A DNA stretch of 64,000 nt, from contig NZ_JAGGOK010000046.1 of the NCBI RefSeq assembly GCF_018614615.1, positions 1 to 64,000 on the forward strand. Reading direction: 5' to 3'. This document shows positions 18,283 to 27,299 of this stretch, one piece after another. Under the pieces are notes generated by a model that was not told where the DNA came from, did no database searches, and saw only the letters and a list, made by a program, of their open reading frames with translations. Position 1 is the first letter of the stretch; each line of letters opens with the position of its first letter. Origin of the DNA: Streptomyces sp. ISL-100. GTDB lineage: Bacteria > Actinomycetota > Actinomycetes > Streptomycetales > Streptomycetaceae. Position numbers and translations under genes: made by a program.

Positions 18283-18343
18283 ATAGCCAAGGATGCTCCC
18301 CGGTTGCGGTGCCGCGCATCTTCGCGGGCCGCGAGCGTCCCGA

Positions 18344-21286
18344 TCAGCCGGCTGCGGGGTTCTCCGTGGCCGCCTGCGCAGGCCGGTGGCCGGGCCAGGC
18401 GGTCAGGGCGGTCGCGAGCTGGGCGCGCGAGCGGACGTCCAGCTTCTGGTAGATGCGGGTCAGCCGGGCCTCGACCGTCTTCACGCTCAGGTACAGCTTC
18501 GCCGCCGCCTCCTGGTTGCTGGCGCCCTGGCCGACCAGCAGGGCGAGGCGCAGTTCCGCGTCCGTGAGAGACGCGAGGGTGTCGCCGCCGGCCGGGGCAG
18601 GTTCGGCCGTACGGGAGGAGGTCTCCGTGGTCAGGCCGAGCCAGGGGAGCGCGCTCGCCCGTTCGAAGACCGCGGCCGCGGCGTGCAGGGCGCTCTGGGC
18701 GGCGGAGCGCCTGCGGCGGCGGCGCTCCACGCGGGCGAGCGCGATCAGCGCCCGGCCGCGCTCCAGCGGCAGGCCCGCCACGGCGAAACTCTCCGCCGTG
18801 CGGGCCAGCAGATCCGCGGCCTCGGCCTGCTTCCCGCTCGCCGCCAGGTACAGCGCGTACGCCCGGTCGCAGCCGAGGAGCACCGTCGTACGGCCGAGGC
18901 GTTCGGCGACCGGCCGCACGTCGTCGAGCAGGGCCGCTGCCTCCTCCGGGGCGTCGTTCGCCAGCAGAGCCTCGGCCAGTTCCTCGTGCCAGCGGAGCAT
19001 GGACGGGTCGACCGTCGACTGGGCGCGCTCGTCGGCCTGGACCCGGCGCAGGCTCTCCAGGGCCGAAGCCACGTCGCCGTTGATGAGCTGGACGCGGCCC
19101 AGCGCGTACAGGCTGCGGGAGAGAAAGACGTGGTCCCCCTCTTCCTCGGAGGCCCGGACGCTGCGCCGGGCGTAGCTCGAGGCGCGCGCGAAGCTGCCGC
19201 CCGCGGTCTCCGCGAGGGCCAGGGCGTACCAGGCGGGCCCCGGTGAGAGACCGGCCTCCAGCGTCAGCGCGAGCGAACGGCCGGCGTGCGCGAGCGCAGA
19301 AGCGCACGGCCCCTGCCGGGCCTCGATCTCCGCGAGCGTACTGAGCAGTTCGATGGAGTCCTCCACCGGGCCGCGGCGCTCGACCAGCGGCAGCAGGGCG
19401 TTGAGCTGGTCGCGGGCGTCGGTGAGCCGGCCATCGAACATCGCGTGGCGGATCGTCAGTATCTGGGCGGCGTTACGGATGCCGAGCGGACGCTCGAACA
19501 CCTCCAGGGCGCGCGCCTCGGCCAGTACCCGCTCCGCGTCCGGCGAGCCGAGGACCCGGTCCATGCGCGCCTGTACGGTCAGCGCCCTGGTCGCGGTCCT
19601 GCGGTCGCCCACCGAGCCGGCGAGCGCGGCGGACTCGACGGCGGCGGCCCGCGAGCGTACGGGATCGCCGTCGGCCAGGACGTACTTCACCGCGAGCCGG
19701 AGCTGGACGGCCGCGCGCAGCGCCGCGTCTCCCTCGGAGTCCTCCATGGCGTGAACGTAGAGCTCGTCGAGGTTGCACAGCCCCTGGCCCGCGGTGTCCA
19801 GCACCGCGAGCCGCGCGCGGACGCGGTCGGCCGGGGCGGCGTCCCGGGCCAGCAGGTCGGTCGCCGCGCGCATCGCCAGGTCGGCGCGGGCGGCGCGGGC
19901 CGCCTCCTCGGCGGCGTCGACGAGCCGGGCGATGCGCTTGGCGCCTTGCTGGACAGGGGTGGACTCGGCGGCGAGCAGGGCGAGTTCGGCGGCCAGGGCG
20001 CTGTTGCCGCGGCGTCGCGCGATCTCGGCGGACGCGGCGACCTCGGTGGCCAGCTTCCCGTCGGGGATGTCGGTGGCCAGCGCCCGGTGGCGTACCGCCT
20101 CGACGGGATCGTCCACGACGCGCGCGAGCGCCGCGTGACCGGCGCTGCGCTCGGTCCAGCAGGCGTCGTGCACGAGCGTCGACAGCAGCAGGCCGGCCGT
20201 GAAGCCGACCGTCCCGTCCTCGTCGAGGGAGACCAGGTTCGCCCGCTCGGCGGCGGCGAGATCGGTCTCGGCGGTGGGGCGGCCGGCGCGGCGTATCAGC
20301 GAGGCCGTCGGGCGCAGCGCGAGCGCCGCCAGCAGAAGCGTGGAGCGTACGTCGGGGGACGCGGCGCCCAGGAGCTGGCGGGCGAGGTCGCGGGCTCGCC
20401 CGGACAGCGACAGCGCCTCGGCGTGGTGCACCGGGGTCCGCGCGTCGGCGAGGGAACGGCCGACGGCGAGCGCGAGACGCGGATTGCCGCCGCTGGCCTT
20501 GTGGATGCGGCCGGCCATCCGGGACGGCAGCCGGTGATGGATGAGGAGTTCGGCGATCTCGTCGGCCTGCAGTGGCGGTACGAACAGGACGTCGGCCTCG
20601 GAGGGCACCCACAGCGGCTCCGGGCCCGCCGGGTCCGGTCGCGGCGTACCACTCGGCATACCACCGCGAGGAGGCACGTCGCAGCCGTACGCAGCGGGGG
20701 TCTCGACGGCGATCACCCGCAGCGCGGACGGCGCCAGATGCAGGGCGAAACGCAGCAGGTCGGCGCTGGTGTCGTCGATGCGCTGTACGCCGTCGACGGC
20801 CAGCAGGACGGGGCCGCGCGCGGCAAGGACCCGCAGGATCTGGGTGAGGCCCAGCCGCAGGGCGATGGGGTCCCAGCCGCCGTCGGGGATGAGCGCCTCG
20901 CGGCACAGTATGGCGACGGCGGCGCGCTGCGGGCCCGGCAGCCCTTCGAGGATGTCGTACGTTCCCGGGCTGCCGGAGCCGCCCGGTCCATCGGGTCCGC
21001 CGTGGGTCGTCCCGGGTGCGGGCCAGGACATGGACGCGGCCACGGAGGCGACGAGGGCGGCGGCGGCCGCGCCGGGTATGTCGCGGTCGGCGGGGAGTGT
21101 GGCGAGCCAGATGACGGTTTCGCCGCGGGACTCGGCGCGGGCGGCGGCGGCGAGGGCGAGTTCGGTCTTGCCGACCCCGGCGGGGCCGGTGAGCAGGGCG
21201 CGGCCGCGGGTGTGCAGGACCCGTTCGAGCCGCGCGAGGAGCTCCGTGCGCCCGACCGGCGCGGCGCGGTACACGGCCGACGTCAC
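18344..21286 (-). CDS. LuxR-family regulator with N-terminal AAA ATPase (LAL type)
   Basis: About 980 residues. The N-terminal STAND-type ATPase has Walker A GPAGVGKTEL; GPVLLAVDGVQRID is the Walker B region. A long helical TPR-like middle follows. The C-terminal LuxR helix-turn-helix is LTDAELRLALLVGQGASNQE...SVKTVEARLTRIYQKLDVRSRAQLA. These large regulators activate transcription on ligand and ATP binding, often in antibiotic, sugar or morphological control. I chose GTG 21286, after an AAGGTGG-like site, because the ATPase starts soon after it; an in-frame ATG at 21382 would add 32 residues. Its targets are unknown; the neighbours are two PP2C genes and a secreted protease. Confidence 0.85.
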   Translation of the reverse strand: MTSAVYRAAPVGRTELLARLERVLHTRGRALLTGPAGVGKTELALAAAARAESRGETVIWLATLPADRDIPGAAAAALVASVAASMSWPAPGTTHGGPDGPGGSGSPGTYDILEGLPGPQRAAVAILCREALIPDGGWDPIALRLGLTQILRVLAARGPVLLAVDGVQRIDDTSADLLRFALHLAPSALRVIAVETPAAYGCDVPPRGGMPSGTPRPDPAGPEPLWVPSEADVLFVPPLQADEIAELLIHHRLPSRMAGRIHKASGGNPRLALAVGRSLADARTPVHHAEALSLSGRARDLARQLLGAASPDVRSTLLLAALALRPTASLIRRAGRPTAETDLAAAERANLVSLDEDGTVGFTAGLLLSTLVHDACWTERSAGHAALARVVDDPVEAVRHRALATDIPDGKLATEVAASAEIARRRGNSALAAELALLAAESTPVQQGAKRIARLVDAAEEAARAARADLAMRAATDLLARDAAPADRVRARLAVLDTAGQGLCNLDELYVHAMEDSEGDAALRAAVQLRLAVKYVLADGDPVRSRAAAVESAALAGSVGDRRTATRALTVQARMDRVLGSPDAERVLAEARALEVFERPLGIRNAAQILTIRHAMFDGRLTDARDQLNALLPLVERRGPVEDSIELLSTLAEIEARQGPCASALAHAGRSLALTLEAGLSPGPAWYALALAETAGGSFARASSYARRSVRASEEEGDHVFLSRSLYALGRVQLINGDVASALESLRRVQADERAQSTVDPSMLRWHEELAEALLANDAPEEAAALLDDVRPVAERLGRTTVLLGCDRAYALYLAASGKQAEAADLLARTAESFAVAGLPLERGRALIALARVERRRRRRSAAQSALHAAAAVFERASALPWLGLTTETSSRTAEPAPAGGDTLASLTDAELRLALLVGQGASNQEAAAKLYLSVKTVEARLTRIYQKLDVRSRAQLATALTAWPGHRPAQAATENPAAG

Positions 21287-21399
21287 GAACCCACCACCAC
21301 CTTCCGGTGCGCGCGAGCCCTCTGCCCGTGCGAGCAGAGAATACGAAGTCGGCACCTGCCGTCCAGGTCCGACGTCCGGCATTCGGACGGGCGTGCGGC

Positions 21400-21435
21400 G
21401 GGGCGCGCCCGCGGCGAAAGCCGTGGACGCGCCCC
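21400..21435 (-). terminator. Hairpin after the S8 protease gene
   Basis: GGGGCGCG (21400-21407) pairs with CGCGCCCC (21428-21435), with a possible inner CGGC-GAAA-GCCG stem. It lies about 30 bases past the stop of the minus-strand protease. Confidence 0.6.
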
Positions 21436-21466
21436 TGACCAGCGGTTATGCAGTGTTGCGAGCGTC

Positions 21467-23311
21467 TCAGAAAGTGAGACTCCAGCTGTCGATGTAGCCG
21501 GTGTCACCCGAAGCCACGTCGCGGACCTGGAGCTTCCAGGTGCCGTTGGCGACCTCGCTCGACGCGTCGACCGTGTACGTCGCGAGGACGTTGTCGGCGC
21601 TGTCCGAGGACGACGAGGGCTTCAGGTTGCGCACGGTGCCGTCCGGGGCGATCAGGTCGATGACCAGGTCACCGCGCCAGGTGTGCTTGATGTCCACGTC
21701 GACCTTGAGGGCGGCGGGGGCGTTGCCGGTGCGGCCGGTCACGGCGATCGAGGACGCGACGGTGGTGTTGTCGCTGATCGTTACGTTCGCGGCATTGGTG
21801 AAGGTGGCGCCGGGGGTGGTGGTGCCGGTGACGGCGTTCACGGTCTTCGTCGTGTCGGCGATGCCGGAGCCGCAGCCGCCGGTGCAGGTGCCGGGCAGCG
21901 GACGGGCGTTGGCCTTGATCGCGGACTCGATCTCGGCCGGGGTGAGCGTGCTCTTGGCCGACTTCAGCAGGGCGGCGAGCCCGGCGATGTGCGGGGCGGC
22001 CATCGAAGTGCCCTGGTAGGGCTTGTAGTTCTCGGTGGACTGGGTGGTGGTACCGGAGTTCAGCGTGGAGAGGATGCCGTTCTCGGGGGTGGTGACGGTA
22101 CCGGGCGTGTCCGTGGCGCGACGGGTCTCGCCGCCGGGCGCGGAGACGTCGATGATGGTGCCGTAGTTCGAGTAGAACGAGCGGTTGCCCTCACGGCTGG
22201 TGGACGCCACGTTGATGACGCCGGAGCAGTTGGCGGGCGTGAAGCCGGAGGCGTTCGCGTTGCTGTTGCCCGCCGCGACGACCACGGTGGTGCCGCGCGA
22301 GACGGCTCCGTTGATGGCGCTCTGGTAGACGCTCGGGCAGGTGGAGCTGGCGCCGCCGAGGCTCAGGTTGATGACCTTGGCCGGGGTCGCGTTCGCCGCG
22401 ACGCCCGGGACGGTGCCGCCGGACGCCCAGGTGATGGCGTCGGCGATGTCCGCCGAGGAGCCGCCGCACTTGCCGAGCACGCGCACGGGCTGGATCTTCG
22501 AGCTGTACGCGATACCCGCGATGCCCTTGGTGTTGTGGGTCGTGGCGCCGATCGTGCCGGCGACGTGCGTGCCGTGCCAGGAGGAGTTGCTGGCCCGCGA
22601 ACCGGTTCCGCACTCGCCGTCGGTGGCGTTCCAGTCGCCCTCGTCCTTGGCGTCGCTGTCGCGGCCGTTGCCGTCGCGGGCGTCCGCGGAGGAGGAGATG
22701 AAGTCGTACCCGGAAACGACGTTGCCGACCAGGTCCGAGTGGGCGGCGTAACCGGTGTCGATGACGGCGACGGTGACGCCGCTGCCGGTCGTCTTGTCCC
22801 AGGCGCCGGGGACGTTCATGCCGCCCGTGGCCTCGAACAGATCCCACTGCTTGCTGTAGTCGGTGTCGTTCGGGGTGACCGCCATCGCGTAGGCGCGGAT
22901 GTCGGCCTCCACGGACGCGACCGACGAGTCGGCGCGGAAGGCGTCCATGACCTCGGTGAGGTCCTTCTTGGAGGCCTCGCCGCCCAGGTCGACAAGTGCG
23001 GCGCCGCCGGCGAGGCGGCGCTCGAACGACAGGCTCTCGCCGGTCTCCTCGCCCTTGGCGGCCGCGTCCTTCTTGGCGGCGGTGTTCGAACCGGCCTCGG
23101 CGGCCTTGGACTTGTAGGTGACGATGACCTTCTCGACCGGCGCGGCCGGCAGCTCGGTCATGGCCTGCGAAGCCGGAGCCGGCTTCGGGGAGGGGCCCGT
23201 GGCGGCGGCGGACGCCACGGTGGAGGTGGCAACGACGCCGGCGATCGTGGCGGTCGCGGCCACGACGGATATGAGTCTCCGCCTGGAACCGTTCAAGGTG
23301 TTCCCTTTCAT
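21467..23311 (-). CDS. Secreted S8 (subtilisin/proteinase K-like) serine protease with P-domain
   Basis: 614 residues. A Sec signal peptide (basic NGSRRR, then a hydrophobic stretch ending ASAAA) is followed by an inhibitor-I9 propeptide (EKVIVTYKSKAAEA...). The S8 catalytic domain holds Asp in VIDTGYAAH (about 182), His in SWHGTHVAG (about 246) and Ser in GTSMAAPHIAG (about 435). The last 120 residues are a proprotein-convertase P-domain (KHTWRGDLVIDLIAPDGTV). It is an extracellular endopeptidase matured by propeptide removal. The ATG at 23311 has no clear ribosome-binding site; an in-frame TTG at 23296 follows AAAGGG and may be the true start. Both keep the signal peptide. Confidence 0.92.
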   Translation of the reverse strand: MKGNTLNGSRRRLISVVAATATIAGVVATSTVASAAATGPSPKPAPASQAMTELPAAPVEKVIVTYKSKAAEAGSNTAAKKDAAAKGEETGESLSFERRLAGGAALVDLGGEASKKDLTEVMDAFRADSSVASVEADIRAYAMAVTPNDTDYSKQWDLFEATGGMNVPGAWDKTTGSGVTVAVIDTGYAAHSDLVGNVVSGYDFISSSADARDGNGRDSDAKDEGDWNATDGECGTGSRASNSSWHGTHVAGTIGATTHNTKGIAGIAYSSKIQPVRVLGKCGGSSADIADAITWASGGTVPGVAANATPAKVINLSLGGASSTCPSVYQSAINGAVSRGTTVVVAAGNSNANASGFTPANCSGVINVASTSREGNRSFYSNYGTIIDVSAPGGETRRATDTPGTVTTPENGILSTLNSGTTTQSTENYKPYQGTSMAAPHIAGLAALLKSAKSTLTPAEIESAIKANARPLPGTCTGGCGSGIADTTKTVNAVTGTTTPGATFTNAANVTISDNTTVASSIAVTGRTGNAPAALKVDVDIKHTWRGDLVIDLIAPDGTVRNLKPSSSSDSADNVLATYTVDASSEVANGTWKLQVRDVASGDTGYIDSWSLTF

Positions 23312-23660
23312 GACGTACGTGCGGAGCGCGGGCGGGCGGCGCGAGAACCGCGAGTGGCGTGGGGGCCACGGGTTCGCGATTCCTGGGCCGGGGTGAGCCC
23401 GTGCGCCGCCGCCGGCGCTACGGCCTCTGACCAAGGCCGTCCCCGGCGCACCCCACCCTTTACATGCACCTGACAGCCAATGGTCAGGAGACGGGATTCG
23501 CCGGTGCGGCAGACAGTAGGGAACGGCGAGATGAACCCGATACGGGGAAAACCCTTGTCACCCCCGCAAGGGGTCCAGGGGGAGGGTCCTGGGGGAGGGG
23601 CAGGGGGGGGAGACCGGTTCAGGGCGGCTTGGGGCCAAGGCTGTAGCGTCGGCCCCTGGA
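23312..23660. other. Intergenic region with a dense G-run block
   Basis: 349 bases between the divergent protease and permease genes. From 23578 to 23612 the plus strand holds at least five runs of three or more G within about 35 bases, a strong potential G-quadruplex just upstream of the permease start. Before it, CCCTTG/CAAGGG can form a short hairpin (23551-23572). No coding potential was seen and promoter elements are not clear. Confidence 0.5.
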
Positions 23661-24426
23661 ATGGAGACCATCACCCTCTGCCAATTCGCAGCGCTGGCCG
23701 CCGCGTCCGCCCTGGTCGGCTTCTCGAAGACCGCCGTCAGCGGCGCCAATACGGTCAGCCTTGCCGTCTTCGCCGCCGTACTCCCGGCGCGCGAATCGAC
23801 CGGCGTACTGCTGCCGATCCTGATCGCCGGGGACCTGATCGCGGTCCTCGTCTACCGGCGGCACGCCCACTGGCCGACCCTGCTCCGGCTTTTTCCGGCA
23901 GTCGCGGTGGGCGTGGTGGCGGGCGCGGTGTTCATGCTGTGGGCAGACGACGGCGCCGTACGTACATCGATCGGCGCAATCCTGCTGCTGATGGCGGGGG
24001 TCACGCTGTGGCGCCGGCGCATGGCCCTCGGAAGCGGCAGCGGAGCCCGTGGTGGACACGGCCTCGCGCGGCGGCCGGATCAAGGCGCGTTCGTACGGCA
24101 TGCTCGGCGGCTTCACCACGATGGTCGCCAACGCGGGCGGACCGGTCATGTCGCTCTATCTGCTCTCCGCGGGCTTCCGGAAGCTCGGCTTCCTCGGCAC
24201 GTCGGCGTGGTTCTTCCTGATCGTCAACACCTCGAAGGTGCCGTTCAGTGTCGGCCTCGGCCTGATCGACGCCAGGTCCCTGCTGCTGGACGCGGCCCTC
24301 GTGCTCTTCGTCGTGCCGGGCGCCTACCTCGGCCGTACGTGCGTGGACCGGATCAACCAGCGCCTCTTCGAGCAGTTGGTGATCGGGGCGACGATACTCG
24401 GCGGGCTTCAGCTGCTGCTTCGCTGA
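23661..24426 (+). pseudogene. TauE/SafE family permease interrupted by a frameshift
   Basis: The first frame (23661 to about 24035) encodes hydrophobic helices of the sulfite-exporter TauE/SafE family (LVGFSKTAVSGANTVSLAVFAAVLP). The rest of the protein (VVDTASRGGRIKARSYGMLGGFTTMVANAGGPVMSLYLL...) continues in the next frame to 24426. The total of 766 bases is one more than 255 codons, so a single extra base between about 24005 and 24040 explains it. Length and motifs otherwise fit an intact anion permease. Either the gene is newly inactivated or the extra base is a sequence error; no homopolymer stands out. Confidence 0.82.
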
Positions 24427-24513
24427 AACATGAGAGTCGAAATGGTGCGGAAGGTGGGGTTCGTAACGAAAGTGGAGGCGTAAACGCGAACCCCTTCACG
24501 CTGGGAGAGACCC

Positions 24514-25041
24514 ATGGCTCACCTCAACCGACGCGACCTCGGCCTGCTCGTACTGCGCGTGGGCACCGGCGCCGTGCTGGCGGCGCACGGCACGCAGAAG
24601 CTGCTCGGCTGGTTCGGCGGCGGAGGCGTGGAAGGGACCGCGACGGCCATGGAGCACATGGGCTTCAGCCCCGGCCGGCAGAGCGCCGTCGCGGCCGGGC
24701 TCGGAGAGGCGGGCGGCGGGGTGTTCCTGGCCCTCGGGCTCGCCACGCCCGCAGCAGGCGCGGCGGCGGCCGGAGCCATGGCCGGGGCCGTCGCCGTACA
24801 CGCGCCCGCCGGATTTTTCGCCCAGTCGGGCGGGTACGAATACCCCGCGTTCCTCGGCTTCACCGCGGCCGCCATCGGCCTCACCGGAGCCGGGCGCTAT
24901 TCGCTGGACCACGCCACGGGGCACCGGTTCGATCAGCAGTGGACCGTGGCACTGGCCTTTGCCGTCAGCGCGCTCGCGGCGGCCGGGGTCCTCACCAAGC
25001 GCAGCAAGGCACAGGCGGAAGGTCCCCAGGAGGAGATTTAA
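24514..25041 (+). CDS. DoxX family membrane protein
   Basis: 175 residues with four hydrophobic segments and the DoxX opening GLLVLRVGTGAVLAAHGTQKLLGWFGG. DoxX proteins are small integral membrane proteins linked to thiosulfate or thiol redox stress in some bacteria; function here is unproven. GGGAGAG lies four bases before the ATG. A TauE-type permease just upstream on the same strand hints at a shared sulfur or thiol theme. Confidence 0.87.
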   Translation: MAHLNRRDLGLLVLRVGTGAVLAAHGTQKLLGWFGGGGVEGTATAMEHMGFSPGRQSAVAAGLGEAGGGVFLALGLATPAAGAAAAGAMAGAVAVHAPAGFFAQSGGYEYPAFLGFTAAAIGLTGAGRYSLDHATGHRFDQQWTVALAFAVSALAAAGVLTKRSKAQAEGPQEEI

Positions 25042-25070
25042 ACGCTCTTACGGGGGGCCTTGCGATCGGC

Positions 25071-25400
25071 CTACTTGGGCGGCAGGCCGGCTGCGAAGGC
25101 GTGCCCTTCCCGGATCCAGGCGTCGAGTTCGGCGTCCTTGGTGAGCACGTTCGCGGCGACGACGACCCAGCCGCGCATCGGGCGGCCGGTGAAGTCGAAG
25201 ACCCGCGCGCCGGGGCGGGCCAGTGCGGCATCGGTGTGCTCGGGTCCGACACGGACCATGAGTTCGTCCCCGATGACGCCCACGGCCATGTTGCCCTGAC
25301 GCAGGAACGCCAGGCCGCCGAACATGCGCTTCTCGGCGATCAGGGGGTCCGCGCCGAGACGTTCGCGGATCCGCTCGGCCAGTCCCTCGTCGAATGCCAT
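25071..25400 (-). CDS. TfoX N-terminal domain protein
   Basis: 109 residues starting MAFDEGLAERIRERL and containing EKRMFGGLAFL, the core of the TfoX_N fold. In gamma-proteobacteria this domain is part of a competence regulator, but stand-alone actinobacterial versions have no known DNA-uptake role. GAGGTG precedes the ATG at 25400. It is downstream of two SRPBCC genes on the same strand, probably one operon. Confidence 0.87.
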   Translation of the reverse strand: MAFDEGLAERIRERLGADPLIAEKRMFGGLAFLRQGNMAVGVIGDELMVRVGPEHTDAALARPGARVFDFTGRPMRGWVVVAANVLTKDAELDAWIREGHAFAAGLPPK

Positions 25401-25434
25401 GACACACCTCACGAAGTCGAAGGAAGGCCGACGC

Positions 25435-25887
25435 TCATCGCGGTGCCTCCGGCAGCTTGCGCTCGAGGTCGCGCAGGTCCTTGCCGATGGAGGAGCGGAC
25501 CTTCCTTGCCATGATGGGCGCGGCCAGGCGGTAGAGGCCGCCCGCGTCGCCCCGGACCCGGATGGCCGCGAGCGTGCCCCGCGGGTGCGGGGCGAACGTG
25601 TAGGTGATGTGCATCGGCATCGGGCCGGCCACCGACACCATGTCCAGCAGCTCCGCGGGCTCGTGCTTGGAGATGCGGAGCACGTAGTCGATGCGCTTGC
25701 CTAGGAAGTAGGCAGTGCGGGTCACCTCGGCGCCGACACCGAACCCGCCCCCGTCGGCTTCCCGGGTCAGTGTCGCCACGCGGATGCCTTGGGTCCACTC
25801 GGGGTCGTTGCGCCAGTCCATGGCGTAGCCCGCCACCTGGTCGGGCGGAAGCGGGATCACCCGCTCCGCTGTTTCGTCGATCGTCAT
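25435..25887 (-). CDS. SRPBCC (START-like) family protein
   Basis: 150 residues with a polyketide-cyclase/START-like pattern: an N-terminal beta strand (ERVIPLPPDQVAGYAMDW), a central YVLRISKHEPAELLDMVS and a C-terminal helix ending KDLRDLERKLPE. These domains bind hydrophobic ligands. The start at 25887 is eight bases after the stop of the next SRPBCC gene. Ligand and role are unknown. Confidence 0.82.
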   Translation of the reverse strand: MTIDETAERVIPLPPDQVAGYAMDWRNDPEWTQGIRVATLTREADGGGFGVGAEVTRTAYFLGKRIDYVLRISKHEPAELLDMVSVAGPMPMHITYTFAPHPRGTLAAIRVRGDAGGLYRLAAPIMARKVRSSIGKDLRDLERKLPEAPR

Positions 25888-25895
25888 GGCGTGTG

Positions 25896-26324
25896 TCAGA
25901 CGGTGAAGTGGGGCACGGGCGTTCCGGTCTCGACGTACTCCTTCAGGCGCATGAACATGCCCGCCCAGCCCATGGTTACCTCGCGGAACATGTCGTCGAT
26001 CTTGGCGAAACCGGTGTGGTCGAACCGCACCACCGTGCCGCCCTCGGGGTGCGCCTCCAGTGAGTAGAGCAGCTCGGTGCCGACCCACTGCGGCGGTCCG
26101 GCGACCACGGTCTGTGCCAGACGCTTGCCCGGCTCGGCCTGGTCGATGCGGAAGTCCCAGGTCATCGGAGCGTCAGGGAAGGAGAGCCGGTGCAGGGCGC
26201 CGACGCCCTCCCCGATCTCGGCGCCGGTGGTGAACCAGCCGGCGACACCCTCGGCGGTGGAGAGGGCGCGGTAGACGGTCTCCGGAGTGGAGTCGATACG
26301 GGTTTGAAGGGCGATGTCAGCCAT
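25896..26324 (-). CDS. SRPBCC/AHSA1-like protein
   Basis: 142 residues. The opening DIALQTRIDSTPETVYRALSTAEGVAGWFT and the ending GWAGMFMRLKEYVETG are typical of activator-of-Hsp90 homologue (AHSA1-like) SRPBCC proteins. It is divergent from an ArsR-type regulator, across an 80-bp region holding a TTTAGT-N4-ACTAAA palindrome. AAAGGA lies upstream of the ATG. This ArsR/SRPBCC pairing is common in actinobacteria, and the regulator probably represses both sides. Confidence 0.87.
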   Translation of the reverse strand: MADIALQTRIDSTPETVYRALSTAEGVAGWFTTGAEIGEGVGALHRLSFPDAPMTWDFRIDQAEPGKRLAQTVVAGPPQWVGTELLYSLEAHPEGGTVVRFDHTGFAKIDDMFREVTMGWAGMFMRLKEYVETGTPVPHFTV

Positions 26325-26347
26325 GGGGGGTCCTTTCGAATCTTCGC

Positions 26348-26363
26348 TTTAGTCAACACTAAA
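26348..26363. promoter_or_regulatory. Probable ArsR-type operator
   Basis: TTTAGT, four bases (CAAC), ACTAAA: a perfect 6-bp inverted repeat in the divergent promoter region of the SRPBCC (minus) and ArsR (plus) genes. On the minus strand, TTTAGT lies about 16 bases after TTGCCA and could be the -10 box, so binding would block that promoter. Confidence 0.6.
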
Positions 26364-26403
26364 ATGACATCCCCGCCGATGGCAAATTGAAGCGGCGGCT
26401 AAA

Positions 26404-26736
26404 ATGTTCCGCATGGATGCGGTACGGGCGGTCGCCGAGCCCAGACGGCGCGAGATCCTGCGCCTGGTCTGGGACACAGAGCTGTCCGCGGGAGAGATCG
26501 CCGAGCGGTTCGACGTCACCTTCGGCGCGGTCTCCCAGCACCTCAAGGTGCTCAGGGACCACGGGCTGGTTACGCTGCGCCAGGACGGCAAGAAACGCTT
26601 CTATCAAGCGGATCGCGAGGGCATGGGCCCGCTGGCCGACTACTTGCAGTCGATGTGGGTCACCAAGCTCGACACCCTCGCCGAACTGGCGGAGGCGGCC
26701 GAGCGTACAGAGGAGTCGGAAGGGCCGGCCTCATGA
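26404..26736 (+). CDS. ArsR-family helix-turn-helix regulator
   Basis: 110 residues with a winged helix: AVAEPRRREILRLVWDTELSAGEIAERF, then TFGAVSQHLKVLRDHGLVTLRQDGKKRFYQA. There are no metal-binding Cys pairs, so it is of the AHSA1-linked, non-metal type. A TAAAAT -10-like box ends at 26405, and the second in-frame ATG (26413) lies seven bases later, so the true start may be 26413 on a leaderless mRNA. Its stop overlaps the next gene's ATG. Confidence 0.87.
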   Translation: MFRMDAVRAVAEPRRREILRLVWDTELSAGEIAERFDVTFGAVSQHLKVLRDHGLVTLRQDGKKRFYQADREGMGPLADYLQSMWVTKLDTLAELAEAAERTEESEGPAS

Positions 26737-27170
26737 GCACAGACGTAGTCACGGTCGAGCGGCGCATCGCCGCCCGGCCCGAGACGGTGTTCTCCTTCTT
26801 CACCGACCGCGAGAAGTGGCTGTCCTGGATGGGCACGGACGGCGAGTTCACTTTCGAGCCCGACGGTGCGTACCGCACCACGGTCATCGGCGAGAACGTC
26901 GCCACCGGACGCTTCGTCGAGATCGATCCGCCCAAGCGCCTGGTCTTCACGTGGGGTTGGGCCGAGGAGGCCGGGCCCGTGCCGCCCGGCTCCAGCACCG
27001 TGGAGATCACTCTGGAGCCAGTCCCGGACGGCACCCTGCTTCGCCTGGTGCACAGCGGCCTGCCCACTCCCGAGGCCCGCGCCGCGCACGCGGAAGGCTG
27101 GACGCACTACGTGGGGCGTCTCGCGGTACGGGCAGAAGGCGGCGACCCCGGTCCCGACGACTGGACGTGA
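26733..27170 (+). CDS. SRPBCC/AHSA1-like protein co-expressed with ArsR
   Basis: 145 residues with the AHSA1 pattern VERRIAARPETVFSFFTDREKWLSWMG and a C-terminal HAEGWTHYVGRLAVRA. The start overlaps the ArsR stop (ATGA), so the two are translationally coupled. It is one of three SRPBCC proteins within 1.8 kb. Function is unknown; ligand sensing or small-molecule binding is likely for the fold. Confidence 0.87.
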   Translation: MSTDVVTVERRIAARPETVFSFFTDREKWLSWMGTDGEFTFEPDGAYRTTVIGENVATGRFVEIDPPKRLVFTWGWAEEAGPVPPGSSTVEITLEPVPDGTLLRLVHSGLPTPEARAAHAEGWTHYVGRLAVRAEGGDPGPDDWT

Positions 27171-27299
27171 CCGGCGGGCGGCTACGGGGCCGGGCGGCTG
27201 CGCGGACCTGGTTGCTCTGCGGTCGACACATGCCCATTCGGATTCCACTCGCCTGCGTGTGCGTGGCGAAGGAATGACCGAGCGCTTTACGGTGGGCTG

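Noticed and set aside
19286..23473. A 1395-codon open plus-strand frame
   Set aside because: It lies opposite the LuxR-type regulator and the S8 protease, both with clear motifs. The frame is Gly/Ala/Arg-rich with no domain, as expected from GC-rich shadowing.
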